From NCBI GenBank assembly GCA_016126025.1, contig JAEFDA010000034.1, positions 1 to 22,864 of the forward strand: a stretch of DNA of 22,864 nucleotides, in the 5' to 3' direction. Each line of letters starts with the position of its first letter. The first letter of the stretch is position 1. Below the pieces are notes generated by a model. That model worked only from the letters and a program-made list of their open reading frames with translations, did not search any database and was not told the origin of the DNA. The stretch comes from Nitrososphaerota archaeon. GTDB taxonomy: Archaea; Thermoproteota; Nitrososphaeria; Nitrososphaerales; Nitrosopumilaceae. This document shows, piece after piece, positions 1-7,157 of the stretch. Made by a program: the position numbers and the translations under genes.

Positions 1-210
1 TATAGATCTCTTTCGGTCCGGCCACATGGTTAAGGGCTGAAACTACCCCCACGATTCGGAATATGAGCGACCAGATTTTTGTCGGCAGGGCCGATTCGAA
101 ATACAAGTGGACGACAAATATGGTAGCGCATGCCGGGTTGTGGCACCATGACATATGTAACGGAAGCCGCGTGTCCCCGTCCAAATTTTTCAAGACCCGC
201 CAGGCGCACC

Positions 211-217
211 ATATTTA
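211..217 (+). promoter_or_regulatory. TATA box of the oligoendopeptidase gene
   Basis: The A/T heptamer ATATTTA is centred 28 nt before the GTG at 242. This spacing recurs before most genes in the window and points to a leaderless transcript beginning at that GTG. It argues against the upstream TTG at 224, which would be only 10 nt away. Confidence 0.55.
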
Positions 218-241
218 GGTGGCTTGGGGAAGGTCCGTCCC

Positions 242-1993
242 GTGTACGAGCAGACCGCCTGGAATCTAGGGGACATACTGGACGGGGAAGACGCGGAGGG
301 TCTCTCCAAGAACCTGCGCCGGAGGGCCGCCGAGTTTGCCGGCATCAGGGACACGCTGGATGGTGACACCACCGCCGAGCGGTTCGCCGATTGCATATCA
401 AGGCTGGAGGAGATAACCAAGGAGGTGTCCCGCATAGGGGGGCACGCATCCCTCTCGTACGCCGAGGACACCCAGTCCGAGACGGCCGCCGCCACCGTGG
501 CCCTCACCAGCCAGCTGGAGTCGGAGGTGGCCAACCACACGGTCTTCTTCGATTTGTGGTGGAAGCGCGGCATAGGTGACGCCGATGCAGAACGCCTGGC
601 CGGCTCCTCCGGCGACCTGAAGGACCGCCTGATGCACAAGAGGAGGCTGGCCCGCCACTCCCTCAGCGAGGCCGAGGAGAAGGTCATAAACCTGCTGGAT
701 GTAACCGGGGCCTCCGCTCTGGTCAAGATATACGACACCATCACCAACGCGTACACGTACACCATAACGGTGGACGGCGCCGAAAAGACCATGGGTCGTG
801 AGGAGATCACCACATACGTGAGGAGCCCCGTATCGCAGTACCGGGAAGACGCGTACAAGGCCATCCTGGACAGGTACGCCGCCGGCCGGAACGTTCTGGG
901 CGAGATATACCGTAATGTGGTGATGAGCGGGCGCAACGAGTACATCACGATGCGAAAGTATGCGGCCCCCATATCCGTCATGAACACGGGCAGCAACATA
1001 GACGACTCCACCGTTGAATCGCTGCTGGACGTCTGCAGGGAGAGGGTCGGGGTGTTCCGGGAGCACTTTGCGCAAAAGGCGTCGGCGCTGGGGATGGGGC
1101 GCCTCAGGAGGTACGATCTGTATGCCCCACTGCACGGGGCCGACAGAAAGTACGGGTATGGCGAGGCCGCCAAGATGGTGCTGGACACCATAACCGCGTT
1201 CAGCGGGACGCTGGGGGAGTACGCCAGAAGGGTGTTCGAGGAGAACCACATCCACTCCACCATACAAAAGGGCAAGATCAGCGGGGCGTTCTGCAGCACC
1301 ATATCGCCGGACATCACGCCCTACGTGCTCCTCAACTACACCGGCGAGACCAGGGACGTCTTTACGATGGCGCACGAGCTGGGCCACGCCGTGCACAGCA
1401 TGGCGGCCGACTCCAAGTCCATACTTGTCCAGCACGCCCCCCTGCCGCTGGCCGAGACGGCCTCGACATTCTCGGAGATGCTGCTCTTTGATGCCATGTC
1501 AGGCAGGATGGACCCCTCCGAGGAGTCCAAGGTGCTGGCCGGCAAGCTGGACGACCTGTACGCCACGATACCCCGGCAGGCGTTCTTTACCATGTTCGAG
1601 ACCCGGGCCCACGGTATGCTGGCCGACGGGGCCACCCCCAGCGAGGTGTCCGGAGTATACGCCGAGACCCTATCAGAGCAGTTCGCAGACTCGGTAGACG
1701 TCTCTGACGACTTTGCGTCCGAGTGGCTGGCCATCCCCCACTTTTACCACTCCCCCTTCTACTGCTACTCGTACTCGTTCGGCAACCTGCTGGCCGCAGC
1801 GCTCTTCCAGCGCCACAAGAGGGAGGGGAGCGGCTTTGCCGCGGTATACGAGGGGATACTGGCCGCCGGAGGATCCCGGAAGCCCGAGGAGCTGCTGGCC
1901 GAGTACGGATTTGACATAGGGTCGGCCAACTTTTGGCGGGAGGGCTTTGACTACGTCCGCTCGCTGAACTCCAGACTGGCGGCGCTGGCATAG
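242..1993 (+). CDS. pepF: M3-family zinc oligoendopeptidase (PepF-like)
   Basis: Likely cytoplasmic metallopeptidase that cleaves short peptides released by protein turnover. The zinc site is visible as HELGH (about residues 378-382), followed about 23 residues later by AETAST-FSE, whose Glu (about 405) is the expected third ligand. Near the C-terminus the block IPHFYHSPFYCY with a following Tyr-rich stretch matches the substrate-binding helix typical of oligoendopeptidase F. At 583 residues it fits the family (roughly 560-610). I chose GTG at 242 because the TATA box at 211-217 lies 28 nt upstream; a TTG at 224 would add six residues. It is not overlapped by a neighbour on its strand, and a hairpin follows at 2061-2089. 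Family assignment is firm; the peptides it cuts are unknown. Confidence 0.93.
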   Translation: MYEQTAWNLGDILDGEDAEGLSKNLRRRAAEFAGIRDTLDGDTTAERFADCISRLEEITKEVSRIGGHASLSYAEDTQSETAAATVALTSQLESEVANHTVFFDLWWKRGIGDADAERLAGSSGDLKDRLMHKRRLARHSLSEAEEKVINLLDVTGASALVKIYDTITNAYTYTITVDGAEKTMGREEITTYVRSPVSQYREDAYKAILDRYAAGRNVLGEIYRNVVMSGRNEYITMRKYAAPISVMNTGSNIDDSTVESLLDVCRERVGVFREHFAQKASALGMGRLRRYDLYAPLHGADRKYGYGEAAKMVLDTITAFSGTLGEYARRVFEENHIHSTIQKGKISGAFCSTISPDITPYVLLNYTGETRDVFTMAHELGHAVHSMAADSKSILVQHAPLPLAETASTFSEMLLFDAMSGRMDPSEESKVLAGKLDDLYATIPRQAFFTMFETRAHGMLADGATPSEVSGVYAETLSEQFADSVDVSDDFASEWLAIPHFYHSPFYCYSYSFGNLLAAALFQRHKREGSGFAAVYEGILAAGGSRKPEELLAEYGFDIGSANFWREGFDYVRSLNSRLAALA

Positions 1994-2060
1994 GCGCCCC
2001 GTATGGCACCCATACCATGAAATGGTGCGCAGCCACCCCGCTCAGGCTCATAATAATGGG

Positions 2061-2089
2061 GCTGGCAGCCTAACGCACTGGCTGCCAGC
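2061..2089. other. Perfect 10-bp stem, 9-nt loop hairpin
   Basis: GCTGGCAGCC (2061-2070) and its exact reverse complement (2080-2089) flank a 9-nt loop. It lies 68 nt after the oligoendopeptidase stop and beyond the end of the TnpB reading frame coming from the other strand. There is no run of T after it on either strand, so a bacterial-type terminator is not supported. It could be RNA structure at the 3' end of either transcript, or part of a guide RNA of the TnpB element. Confidence 0.6.
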
Positions 2090-2140
2090 TTGTTCCCCGA
2101 TCGGTTTGAATCGATGTCGGTATGATGGCAGACTGACCAC

Positions 2141-2148
2141 TATTTATA
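2141..2148 (-). promoter_or_regulatory. TATA-like site, possible start of a short minus-strand RNA
   Basis: TATTTATA on the plus strand reads TATAAATA on the minus strand. A start about 26 nt downstream would give a minus-strand RNA running through ATCG/CGAT arms (about 2100-2117) and the perfect hairpin at 2061-2089. No reading frame of note follows. It may instead serve nothing. Confidence 0.25.
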
Positions 2149-2155
2149 CTAGAGG

Positions 2156-3560
2156 CTATGTATAATCACCCACACACAGCTTGGCAGCATCAGGCGGCCC
2201 CGGCCCGTTCCGACCAAAGCCGCCCACCCCGGGTCCGCCCACCGGTTCCCCACCGGCGGGACTCTGGCGTCCAAGTTTGTGCGCCCCCGGCAGGCGCCAT
2301 TCGGCGCCTGCGCTGCGGCCCTCTAATAGCCGCAAGACGTTCGATAATGTTGATCTCTGGCGTGCATTCATGTGCGGGTCGGCGAGCGCTCCGCGCAGCA
2401 TCAATATGACTCCCGGCAGCATGATTCCCCGCGCCGGCCCTACACTACCCGTACATTCCATGACAAGCGCCATGATTGTACGAAAGAGTATGTTGGCGCC
2501 CGCGTTGCCGTCTCGCTCCCGTATGGCATGGCTGGCACCACATGTTGCGCGCGTTTCTCCGCTGCACCGCGGAACGCCTCAGTTTCTTGCCGCACGTCAG
2601 GCACTTTGCGGACGTGCCGGCAGGGTTTATGCCCATGTGCGGCAGCCCCGCCGCCTCCTGCGCATTAGATATGGCGCGCCGCCTCCTGCCCACGTTCAAT
2701 GTGGTCTTCAGCCTGCCGCGCACGTACGGCGCCGTATGGCCGTCCTTGGTGTATAGCCTGTGTATGTTGAGATCCTCATACCCCACGCCGCACCCTGCCG
2801 AGGCGCACGCCTTGGCTTCCTTGCCCATATGGTCGCCGACGCGGTTGTTATACGTATACCACGCCTTCTTCGTATATTTTGCTATGATCCGGGCATCCCC
2901 GCGCCGCTTCACCCTCAATATCTTACTCTGCGCCTTATTGTATTCGCTGCCGTATTTGTTCCAGACTATGCCGACCATGCCATTAGGGTACGCATATGTG
3001 TTGTTGCCTGCATTCATGTCTATTCCGACCCAGGATGCGGGCTCGCGGTCGGGCACGTACCGCTCGTATGTTATGTATATCTCGTCACGGTCCAGCCGCA
3101 CCGTCTTGGGCACGACTCCCGGTTCGGCGAGCCGCTTCACGACATATGGCGGCACATGGAATACCAACCACGAACGGCCCGGCCTGCCCCGGCCATATAT
3201 GGCGACATGCATGGCCGGCGAGCCGTCCCACAATTCAGACGTCTCGTCGAATGATATCTTGAAGTAATCGGTCTGAGCCACTCCGTTGTGGTAGCGCGGG
3301 GCGCGTGCGTGCGGATCGAACAGTTTGTTGGTGCGCCACGCCCTGTGGCTCCCGCATATCTCCCGTATGATATAGTCGGCGAAGCGCGACTGGTACACAC
3401 CAGTATGGTGCACAGTCATACGATACAGCTCCTTGCCGCGTACCCCCTTGCGATACCCTCTAGATGCGTGGTTGGATGCGGCCGATATGTAGTGGAGAAG
3501 GCCGCCCAGCAGGTGGCCGTTGTCGTGCTTTACGTGGACTGTGCGCCTGATCATTCCCAT
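2156..3560 (-). pseudogene. tnpB: TnpB-type RNA-guided nuclease of the IS200/IS605 kind, frameshifted
   Basis: The intact frame (3560 to 2445, 371 aa) has RuvC-I with D181 in GIDMNAGNN, RuvC-II with E262 in GYEDLNIH, and a four-Cys zinc finger (C320, C323, C342, C345). After C345 the frame continues with a basic non-homologous tail and stops at 2445. Dropping one base at 2525 gives IRERDGNAGANIL, an evident RuvC-III motif (D-x-N-A-x-x-N-I), and that frame runs on to the stop at 2156. The catalytic site is therefore split by a 1-nt shift between 2525 and about 2530, so I call the gene broken; a sequencing error or recoding could also explain it. No TnpA transposase is nearby. A TATA box 26 nt before the ATG at 3560 suggests a leaderless message. 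The restored protein would be about 467 aa, with a longer tail than usual. Confidence 0.85.
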
Positions 3561-3580
3561 GGAATGTAGTATGAATCAGT

Positions 3581-3590
3581 AATATATAAA
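3581..3590 (-). promoter_or_regulatory. TATA box of tnpB
   Basis: On the minus strand this reads TTTATATATT, centred about 26 nt before the ATG at 3560, giving a leaderless start. It lies in an A/T-rich stretch (about 3565-3635) between tnpB and the end of the next minus-strand gene. Confidence 0.6.
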
Positions 3591-3651
3591 CTAAATTTGT
3601 ATGATACTAGATAAAATTCATATAGTATGGTATTTGGATTACGCATAGGGC

Positions 3652-4218
3652 CTACTGTAGGAGCCTCGATCGCCCGCGGACCGTCCCGATGAATATGCCC
3701 GCCGCGATCGCCAGCTGGTACGCAAAGTACAGCAGCACCTCCAAGCCGCTGGGGGAGAGGTACGTAAACCTGGAGGCGGCCGTCAGCACCATGGCCAAGG
3801 CGCTCACTATAATGACGAACGCCTTGGCGGCCCCCCGTATGGGAGCCATCCGGAGCAGCACCAGGCTGATGACGGTCACCGATATGGCGAATATGGCCAG
3901 AAACCCGGTCCCCACGCCCAGCAGCGTAAAGAACGCGTCGGCCAAGGCCCCGGGCTCGGCGGACTCCAGCAGCGTGGAGATCCGGATCTTGTCCGGCGAC
4001 GAGAAGCGGGGAAGGCTGATCATGGCGTTGGCCAGGAAGAGCACCAGCAGCCCGACCGAGAACGGGACGGCGTGCCGGCGCACCACCCCAAACCGGGCCG
4101 AGACGGCCTTGCCCAGTATCCATCCCTGGAGGAGTCCGGCGAAGGAGGAACCGCCCAGCGCTATTATGGCGAAGATTGGATACGTCAGGGGCTCATCCAG
4201 AAATGGTACCAGTGCCAA
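3652..4218 (-). CDS. Polytopic membrane protein of unknown function
   Basis: A 188-aa, very hydrophobic protein with about five or six membrane segments, including FAIIALGGSSFAGLLQG near the N-terminus, VPFSVGLLVLFLANAMISL, a long helix pair around GTGFLAIFAISVTVISLVLL, and YFAYQLAIAAGIFIGTV close to the end. The C-terminus is short and basic (RGRSRLLQ). I recognise no family motif. The start is TTG at 4218: no in-frame ATG lies upstream before a stop, and a TATA box is centred 26 nt before it. It is divergent from the secreted protein gene at 4413, with 194 nt between the two starts holding both promoters. Coding is well supported by hydropathy; function is unknown. Confidence 0.75.
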   Translation of the reverse strand: MALVPFLDEPLTYPIFAIIALGGSSFAGLLQGWILGKAVSARFGVVRRHAVPFSVGLLVLFLANAMISLPRFSSPDKIRISTLLESAEPGALADAFFTLLGVGTGFLAIFAISVTVISLVLLRMAPIRGAAKAFVIIVSALAMVLTAASRFTYLSPSGLEVLLYFAYQLAIAAGIFIGTVRGRSRLLQ

Positions 4219-4240
4219 CCATGGCTATATGCCTCCTCTG

Positions 4241-4247
4241 ATATATT
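4241..4247 (-). promoter_or_regulatory. TATA box of the 188-aa membrane protein gene
   Basis: ATATATT is centred 26 nt before the TTG start at 4218 on the minus strand, consistent with a leaderless transcript and with use of a non-ATG start. Confidence 0.5.
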
Positions 4248-4383
4248 CGGATTGTGAGGAGTCGGGCGCTCCTGGCGGCCGGTACGCCCCCAAGCCTGCC
4301 CCCCAAGCGTGCCGGCGCCCTCCGCATCCCGGACATGCCAAATGGGCAGGGACAGGAGCGTACGGAGGCCGCATTCGCACGAC

Positions 4384-4389
4384 TTAATA
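4384..4389 (+). promoter_or_regulatory. TATA box of the secreted protein gene
   Basis: TTAATA is centred about 26.5 nt before the GTG at 4413. It decides the start: translation from 4413 begins immediately with a Sec signal peptide, whereas the longer frame from 4254 would put 53 unlikely residues in front of it. Confidence 0.6.
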
Positions 4390-4412
4390 GCTCTGGCCGC
4401 CCCGCCACCTCC

Positions 4413-5648
4413 GTGTCTGGGGTCTGGATGCTGGTCGTGCTGGCGGCAGCGGCAGCAGCCTCGAGTGCCGCATACGCACAAGAGATAGACTATGCCCACT
4501 ATATGGAGAGCGTTCAGATAGTGGTGGACGCGGATGCTGGAGAGGCCTCCGCGTCGGTTGTGCTGCAGAGCACCAATACAGATGACATAAGCCTTCCCGG
4601 ATCCTTGGAGCGGGACCTGTATGAGAACGGGCGCATCATAGCGGTCATATTCACCGATGCGGAGTCCTGCATACTGGGCGTCAGCGAGGGGGCCTGCGTC
4701 ATAGTGAACATGGCCCGGATACCCGAGGAGACCAACATATTCATGGTGCAGGACGGTGCGAGAGTGGTGGGGGACAGGTTCATCTCCACGCTCAACGCAG
4801 CGTTCGGGGTCGAGGCCGAGTACCATTCGGTATTCGTGCACCACAGCGACGAGCAGAACAGGGCTCTGGGGGTACCGGGGATAGTGGCCGGATACAACAC
4901 CGTCTCGGTGACGTATACGACCCCCCAGCAGGGCACGGTACAGTTCTTTGACATGCTGGTATCCCGCCTGCTGGCTCCCCGGATAGCCGACGGTGGGGGG
5001 TTCGTGGACGCGGGCCGCTCCCTGGCCGAGCACCAAAACTCCACCGTCACGTTCGTGGCCGTGCCGGGCACCACAGACACCCTCATGATGCTGAAGGTCA
5101 CACGGGACGGCGACTACGCCCCCGACGGGGCGGTGGACCCGCTGGACATACTGGGGATCGATGCCGTGGAGCCGTCGGACTACTTTGGGGACGGGTTCTA
5201 CCCCCTCAACTCCCTTGTCCGGATGGCCGTGGTCTCGCAGGAGGGCCTGGCCGTGTCCGGGGCAGAGGCCGACATTATACCGGTGTCCGACGGCAAGCCC
5301 GAGGATGTCACTGGGACCGGGTGGTTCTTCGACCCGCCGGAGGGAACGCTGATCCGGGGAACGTACCTGATGGGCCAGGAGGGCGTGGCGCGGGTCGGCG
5401 AGGCGGCCATAACCCTGGGCCCGTGGGACGGCCCCCCGAGCAGCGGCGAAGAACCATCAGAGGACATGGCCTCCGGCGAGTCGGACGGTGGAGCCGGCAG
5501 TACCCCATCAGAGGATGGGACCGCGGATGGTGGAGAGTCCCCAGAGATGTCCATCGAGAGCCCGATCATAGTCGCGATAATAGTGGCGGCGGGAGCCGGG
5601 GCGGCCGCATTCTACCTGAAGGGATACCGGGGCAGGCCCGCGCGCTAA
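4413..5648 (+). CDS. Secreted surface protein with C-terminal membrane anchor
   Basis: A 411-aa exported protein of unknown function. Starting at GTG 4413, the first 22 residues form a Sec signal (VWMLVVLAAAAAASSAAYA, probable cut after AYA, before QEI). The middle (about 25-340) is a soluble, beta-rich, acidic region with no motif I recognise. Residues about 340-382 form a low-complexity Ser/Glu/Gly/Asp stalk. A single membrane helix (IIVAIIVAAGAGAAAFYL) and a short basic tail (KGYRGRPAR) close the protein, which is the usual layout of an archaeal cell-surface protein anchored at its C-terminus. The stop codon overlaps by two bases the stop of the convergent arginine decarboxylase gene. It is likely displayed on the cell surface beneath or within the S-layer; ligand or role unknown. 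Confidence 0.85.
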   Translation: MSGVWMLVVLAAAAAASSAAYAQEIDYAHYMESVQIVVDADAGEASASVVLQSTNTDDISLPGSLERDLYENGRIIAVIFTDAESCILGVSEGACVIVNMARIPEETNIFMVQDGARVVGDRFISTLNAAFGVEAEYHSVFVHHSDEQNRALGVPGIVAGYNTVSVTYTTPQQGTVQFFDMLVSRLLAPRIADGGGFVDAGRSLAEHQNSTVTFVAVPGTTDTLMMLKVTRDGDYAPDGAVDPLDILGIDAVEPSDYFGDGFYPLNSLVRMAVVSQEGLAVSGAEADIIPVSDGKPEDVTGTGWFFDPPEGTLIRGTYLMGQEGVARVGEAAITLGPWDGPPSSGEEPSEDMASGESDGGAGSTPSEDGTADGGESPEMSIESPIIVAIIVAAGAGAAAFYLKGYRGRPAR

Positions 5649-6196
5649 AGCAACAGAACGGCTGCCGCAAAGACGGTTGTCCACCTACCGTCCTTGTCCC
5701 CGGTGGCCGTCTGTGTTATGTTAGACGACTTGTATATCTGGCCGGATATGTTCCACTGCTGCCTCTTCTCGTCCCAGCTCTTGTCTATGTCGAAGGGTAT
5801 TCCCAGCGAGGAGGCCAGCATCTGCGCCGCTATGTCCTCTGCATAGTCGCCTGCCTGCCTCTCGTTCTGCCCGAACGAGACGTGCTCTGAGAGGTACCCG
5901 TACCTGGACGGGTCCGCGGGCCGGGCCAGTCCCACCGAGGCGGCGCAGAGCCGATGGGGCTCCTGCGTCTGGTTCTTGGAGTATATGGTGAAGAGGATCT
6001 GCCCGGGCTGTATAAGCTTCAGTCCCTCCTTGCGCGTCACCAGGCGGGCGCCGGGGGGGAATATGCTGGATATCAGCACCAGGTTGGTTCCCGCTATCCC
6101 CGCGTTCCGCAGGGCGTATTCGAAGCTGGTCAGCCGGTCCTCATGAATGCCCTTGCCCTTGGTCAGGAACAGTTTCTTGGCAACCAGGTCCAGCAT
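5645..6196 (-). CDS. pdaD: Pyruvoyl-dependent arginine decarboxylase
   Basis: Predicted to convert arginine to agmatine, the first step of archaeal polyamine synthesis, in the cytoplasm. The family's self-cleavage site is visible as LISSIFPPGA: the chain should split between S43 and S44, turning S44 into the pyruvoyl cofactor. The flanking block FEYALRNAGIAGTNLV matches the conserved helix before the cleavage site, and E105 in YLSEH is a candidate for the catalytic Glu. At 183 aa it is slightly longer than the Methanocaldococcus enzyme (about 165). The ATG at 6196 has a TATA box about 28 nt upstream. That box sits at the very end of the peroxiredoxin gene, so the two are probably separate transcripts. 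The gene is tail-to-tail with the secreted protein, stops overlapping. Confidence 0.9.
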   Translation of the reverse strand: MLDLVAKKLFLTKGKGIHEDRLTSFEYALRNAGIAGTNLVLISSIFPPGARLVTRKEGLKLIQPGQILFTIYSKNQTQEPHRLCAASVGLARPADPSRYGYLSEHVSFGQNERQAGDYAEDIAAQMLASSLGIPFDIDKSWDEKRQQWNISGQIYKSSNITQTATGDKDGRWTTVFAAAVLLL

Positions 6197-6220
6197 GGTA
6201 TCAGGCCGCCAACCATTCCA

Positions 6221-6227
6221 TTTATTC
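6221..6227 (-). promoter_or_regulatory. TATA box of pdaD
   Basis: Reads GAATAAA on the minus strand, centred 28 nt before the ATG at 6196. It coincides with the final codon and stop of the peroxiredoxin gene. Confidence 0.5.
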
Positions 6228-6680
6228 TAAACTCCGGACACACGCCAAGACCTCGGCGCCGTGCCGCTCGGTGTCAAACCCCCGGAAAATCCGGCGCACC
6301 ACACTCTGGGAGTCTATCACGAACGTGGAGCGCCGGGCCAGCCGGGCCATGTTCAGGCCCGCATACGTGCGGCAGACACCCTTGGACTCGTCGCTGAGGT
6401 GCGCATACGGTATGTTCCACTCCCGGACGAACCGGGCCTGGTTCTGCACCGTGTCCACCGACACGGCAAATACCTCTCCGCCGGCCGCCGATATCTCCGG
6501 ATACGCCGCTATCATGCTCTTGGCCATCTGATGTACCTTTCTGGAGGGGCACCCGAAGAGCCGGTTCTTGGGGTAAAAGCAGAGCACCACCGCCCTGCCG
6601 CGGAGCGACGACAGGGATACCACGCTCCCGTCGTGGGCGGGCAGCTCAAAGTCCGGCGCCGCCTCTCCCTCCTCTACCAT
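6222..6680 (-). CDS. Peroxiredoxin of the BCP/PrxQ type
   Basis: A 152-aa thiol peroxidase of the AhpC/TSA superfamily, expected to reduce hydrogen peroxide and organic peroxides in the cytoplasm. Visible features: the opening EGEAAPDFELPAHDG, the strand VVLCFYPK, the peroxidatic Cys C44 in FGCPSRK, and the later conserved Arg in RRSTFVID. The usual P-x3-T-x2-C motif is altered: P37 and C44 are kept, but the Thr position is L41 and the following Pro is Phe. The nearby resolving Cys of PrxQ (five residues after C44) is absent; other Cys are C34, one in GVCRTY and one near the end, so it may be 1-Cys or use a distant partner. ATG at 6680 has a TATA box 25 nt upstream. Neighbouring DsbA-like and peroxidase functions suggest oxidative-stress defence. 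Confidence 0.88.
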   Translation of the reverse strand: MVEEGEAAPDFELPAHDGSVVSLSSLRGRAVVLCFYPKNRLFGCPSRKVHQMAKSMIAAYPEISAAGGEVFAVSVDTVQNQARFVREWNIPYAHLSDESKGVCRTYAGLNMARLARRSTFVIDSQSVVRRIFRGFDTERHGAEVLACVRSLE

Positions 6681-6700
6681 GCGGCCGATGAGGTCCGGCC

Positions 6701-6708
6701 TTTATTTA
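6701..6708 (-). promoter_or_regulatory. TATA box of the peroxiredoxin gene
   Basis: TTTATTTA on the plus strand (TAAATAAA on the minus), centred about 25 nt before the ATG at 6680. Its last bases reach into the stop codon of the 81-aa membrane protein gene (6706-6708). Confidence 0.55.
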
Positions 6709-6951
6709 ACGGCTCTTTCTGTGGCGGCGCCGCTTGCTTCCAATGTTCTCCGGCTCCCGGGTCAGGTACATCCACCCGAACACACCGCCCAGCCCCAGCT
6801 GCACCACACCCAGCAGGGTCAGGTAGAAGGGCACCTGAGATGGCTGGGGCATCATGGATGGCAGTATGAACCCCAGCACGAGCCCCCACGCTCCCGTCCC
6901 AAAGAACATGAACATGATATTACGCAGCTTGTGCCGCGGGAGGCGTCGCAT
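6706..6951 (-). CDS. Small two-helix membrane protein, unknown function
   Basis: An 81-aa protein with a basic start (MRRLPRHKLRN), a first hydrophobic helix (MFMFFGTGAWGLVLGFIL), a short Pro-rich turn (MMPQPSQ), a second helix (VPFYLTLLGVVQLGLGGVFGW) and a strongly basic tail (SKRRRHRKSR). The charges place both ends in the cytoplasm. I recognise no family. The ATG at 6951 has a TATA box 26 nt upstream, giving a leaderless transcript. The stop codon abuts the promoter of the peroxiredoxin gene, so polycistronic transcription into it is possible but not required. Good hydropathy pattern and a matching promoter support a real gene. Confidence 0.75.
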   Translation of the reverse strand: MRRLPRHKLRNIMFMFFGTGAWGLVLGFILPSMMPQPSQVPFYLTLLGVVQLGLGGVFGWMYLTREPENIGSKRRRHRKSR

Positions 6952-6972
6952 GGCACTGCTCCGGAGGACGCC

Positions 6973-6981
6973 ATATTAAAT
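6973..6981 (-). promoter_or_regulatory. TATA box of the 81-aa membrane protein gene
   Basis: Reads ATTTAATAT on the minus strand and is centred 26 nt before the ATG at 6951. Confidence 0.55.
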
Positions 6982-7015
6982 ACTCGCCCTGCCGCCAAAT
7001 CCTCGCTCGATACGG

Positions 7016-7022
7016 TTTAAAT
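7016..7022 (+). promoter_or_regulatory. TATA box of tRNA-Thr
   Basis: TTTAAAT is centred 29 nt before the first base of the tRNA, the normal distance for transcription starting at or just before the mature 5' end. Confidence 0.6.
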
Positions 7023-7047
7023 CATGAACTCCACGTATACCGACCGT

Positions 7048-7122
7048 GCCAATGTAGCTCAGCCCGGTTAGAGCATTCGCCTTGTAAGCGAAAGGTCGCG
7101 GGTTCAGATCCCGTCATTGGCT
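7048..7122 (+). tRNA. tRNA-Thr (TGT anticodon)
   Basis: A full 75-nt cloverleaf: acceptor GCCAATG pairs with CATTGGC, D arm GCTC/GAGC, anticodon stem TTCGC/GCGAA with loop CTTGTAA (anticodon TGT, reading ACA), five-base variable region, T arm GCGGG/CCCGT with loop TTCAGAT, and discriminator T. CCA is not encoded, as usual in archaea. There is no intron. The TATA box of the next gene (7128-7136) begins only six bases after the mature end. Confidence 0.97.
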
Positions 7123-7127
7123 TTACC

Positions 7128-7136
7128 TTAATAATA
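7128..7136 (+). promoter_or_regulatory. TATA box of the DsbA-like gene
   Basis: TTAATAATA is centred 26 nt before the GTG at 7158. It starts directly behind the tRNA-Thr gene. Confidence 0.6.
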
Positions 7137-7157
7137 TGCATCGCCTACCACTATTCG

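Noticed and set aside
190..1435. Long minus-strand frames opposite the oligoendopeptidase (up to 375 codons)
   Set aside because: They mirror a gene with clear zinc-site and substrate-helix motifs; their products are compositionally odd, without motifs or promoters. High GC makes antisense frames long.
2476..3267. 263-codon plus-strand frame opposite tnpB
   Set aside because: The minus strand carries RuvC and zinc-finger motifs and a matching TATA box; the plus frame has none.
4185..5036. 283-codon minus-strand frame opposite the secreted protein gene
   Set aside because: The plus strand has the signal peptide, anchor helix and promoter; this frame is a His/Gly/Arg-rich shadow.
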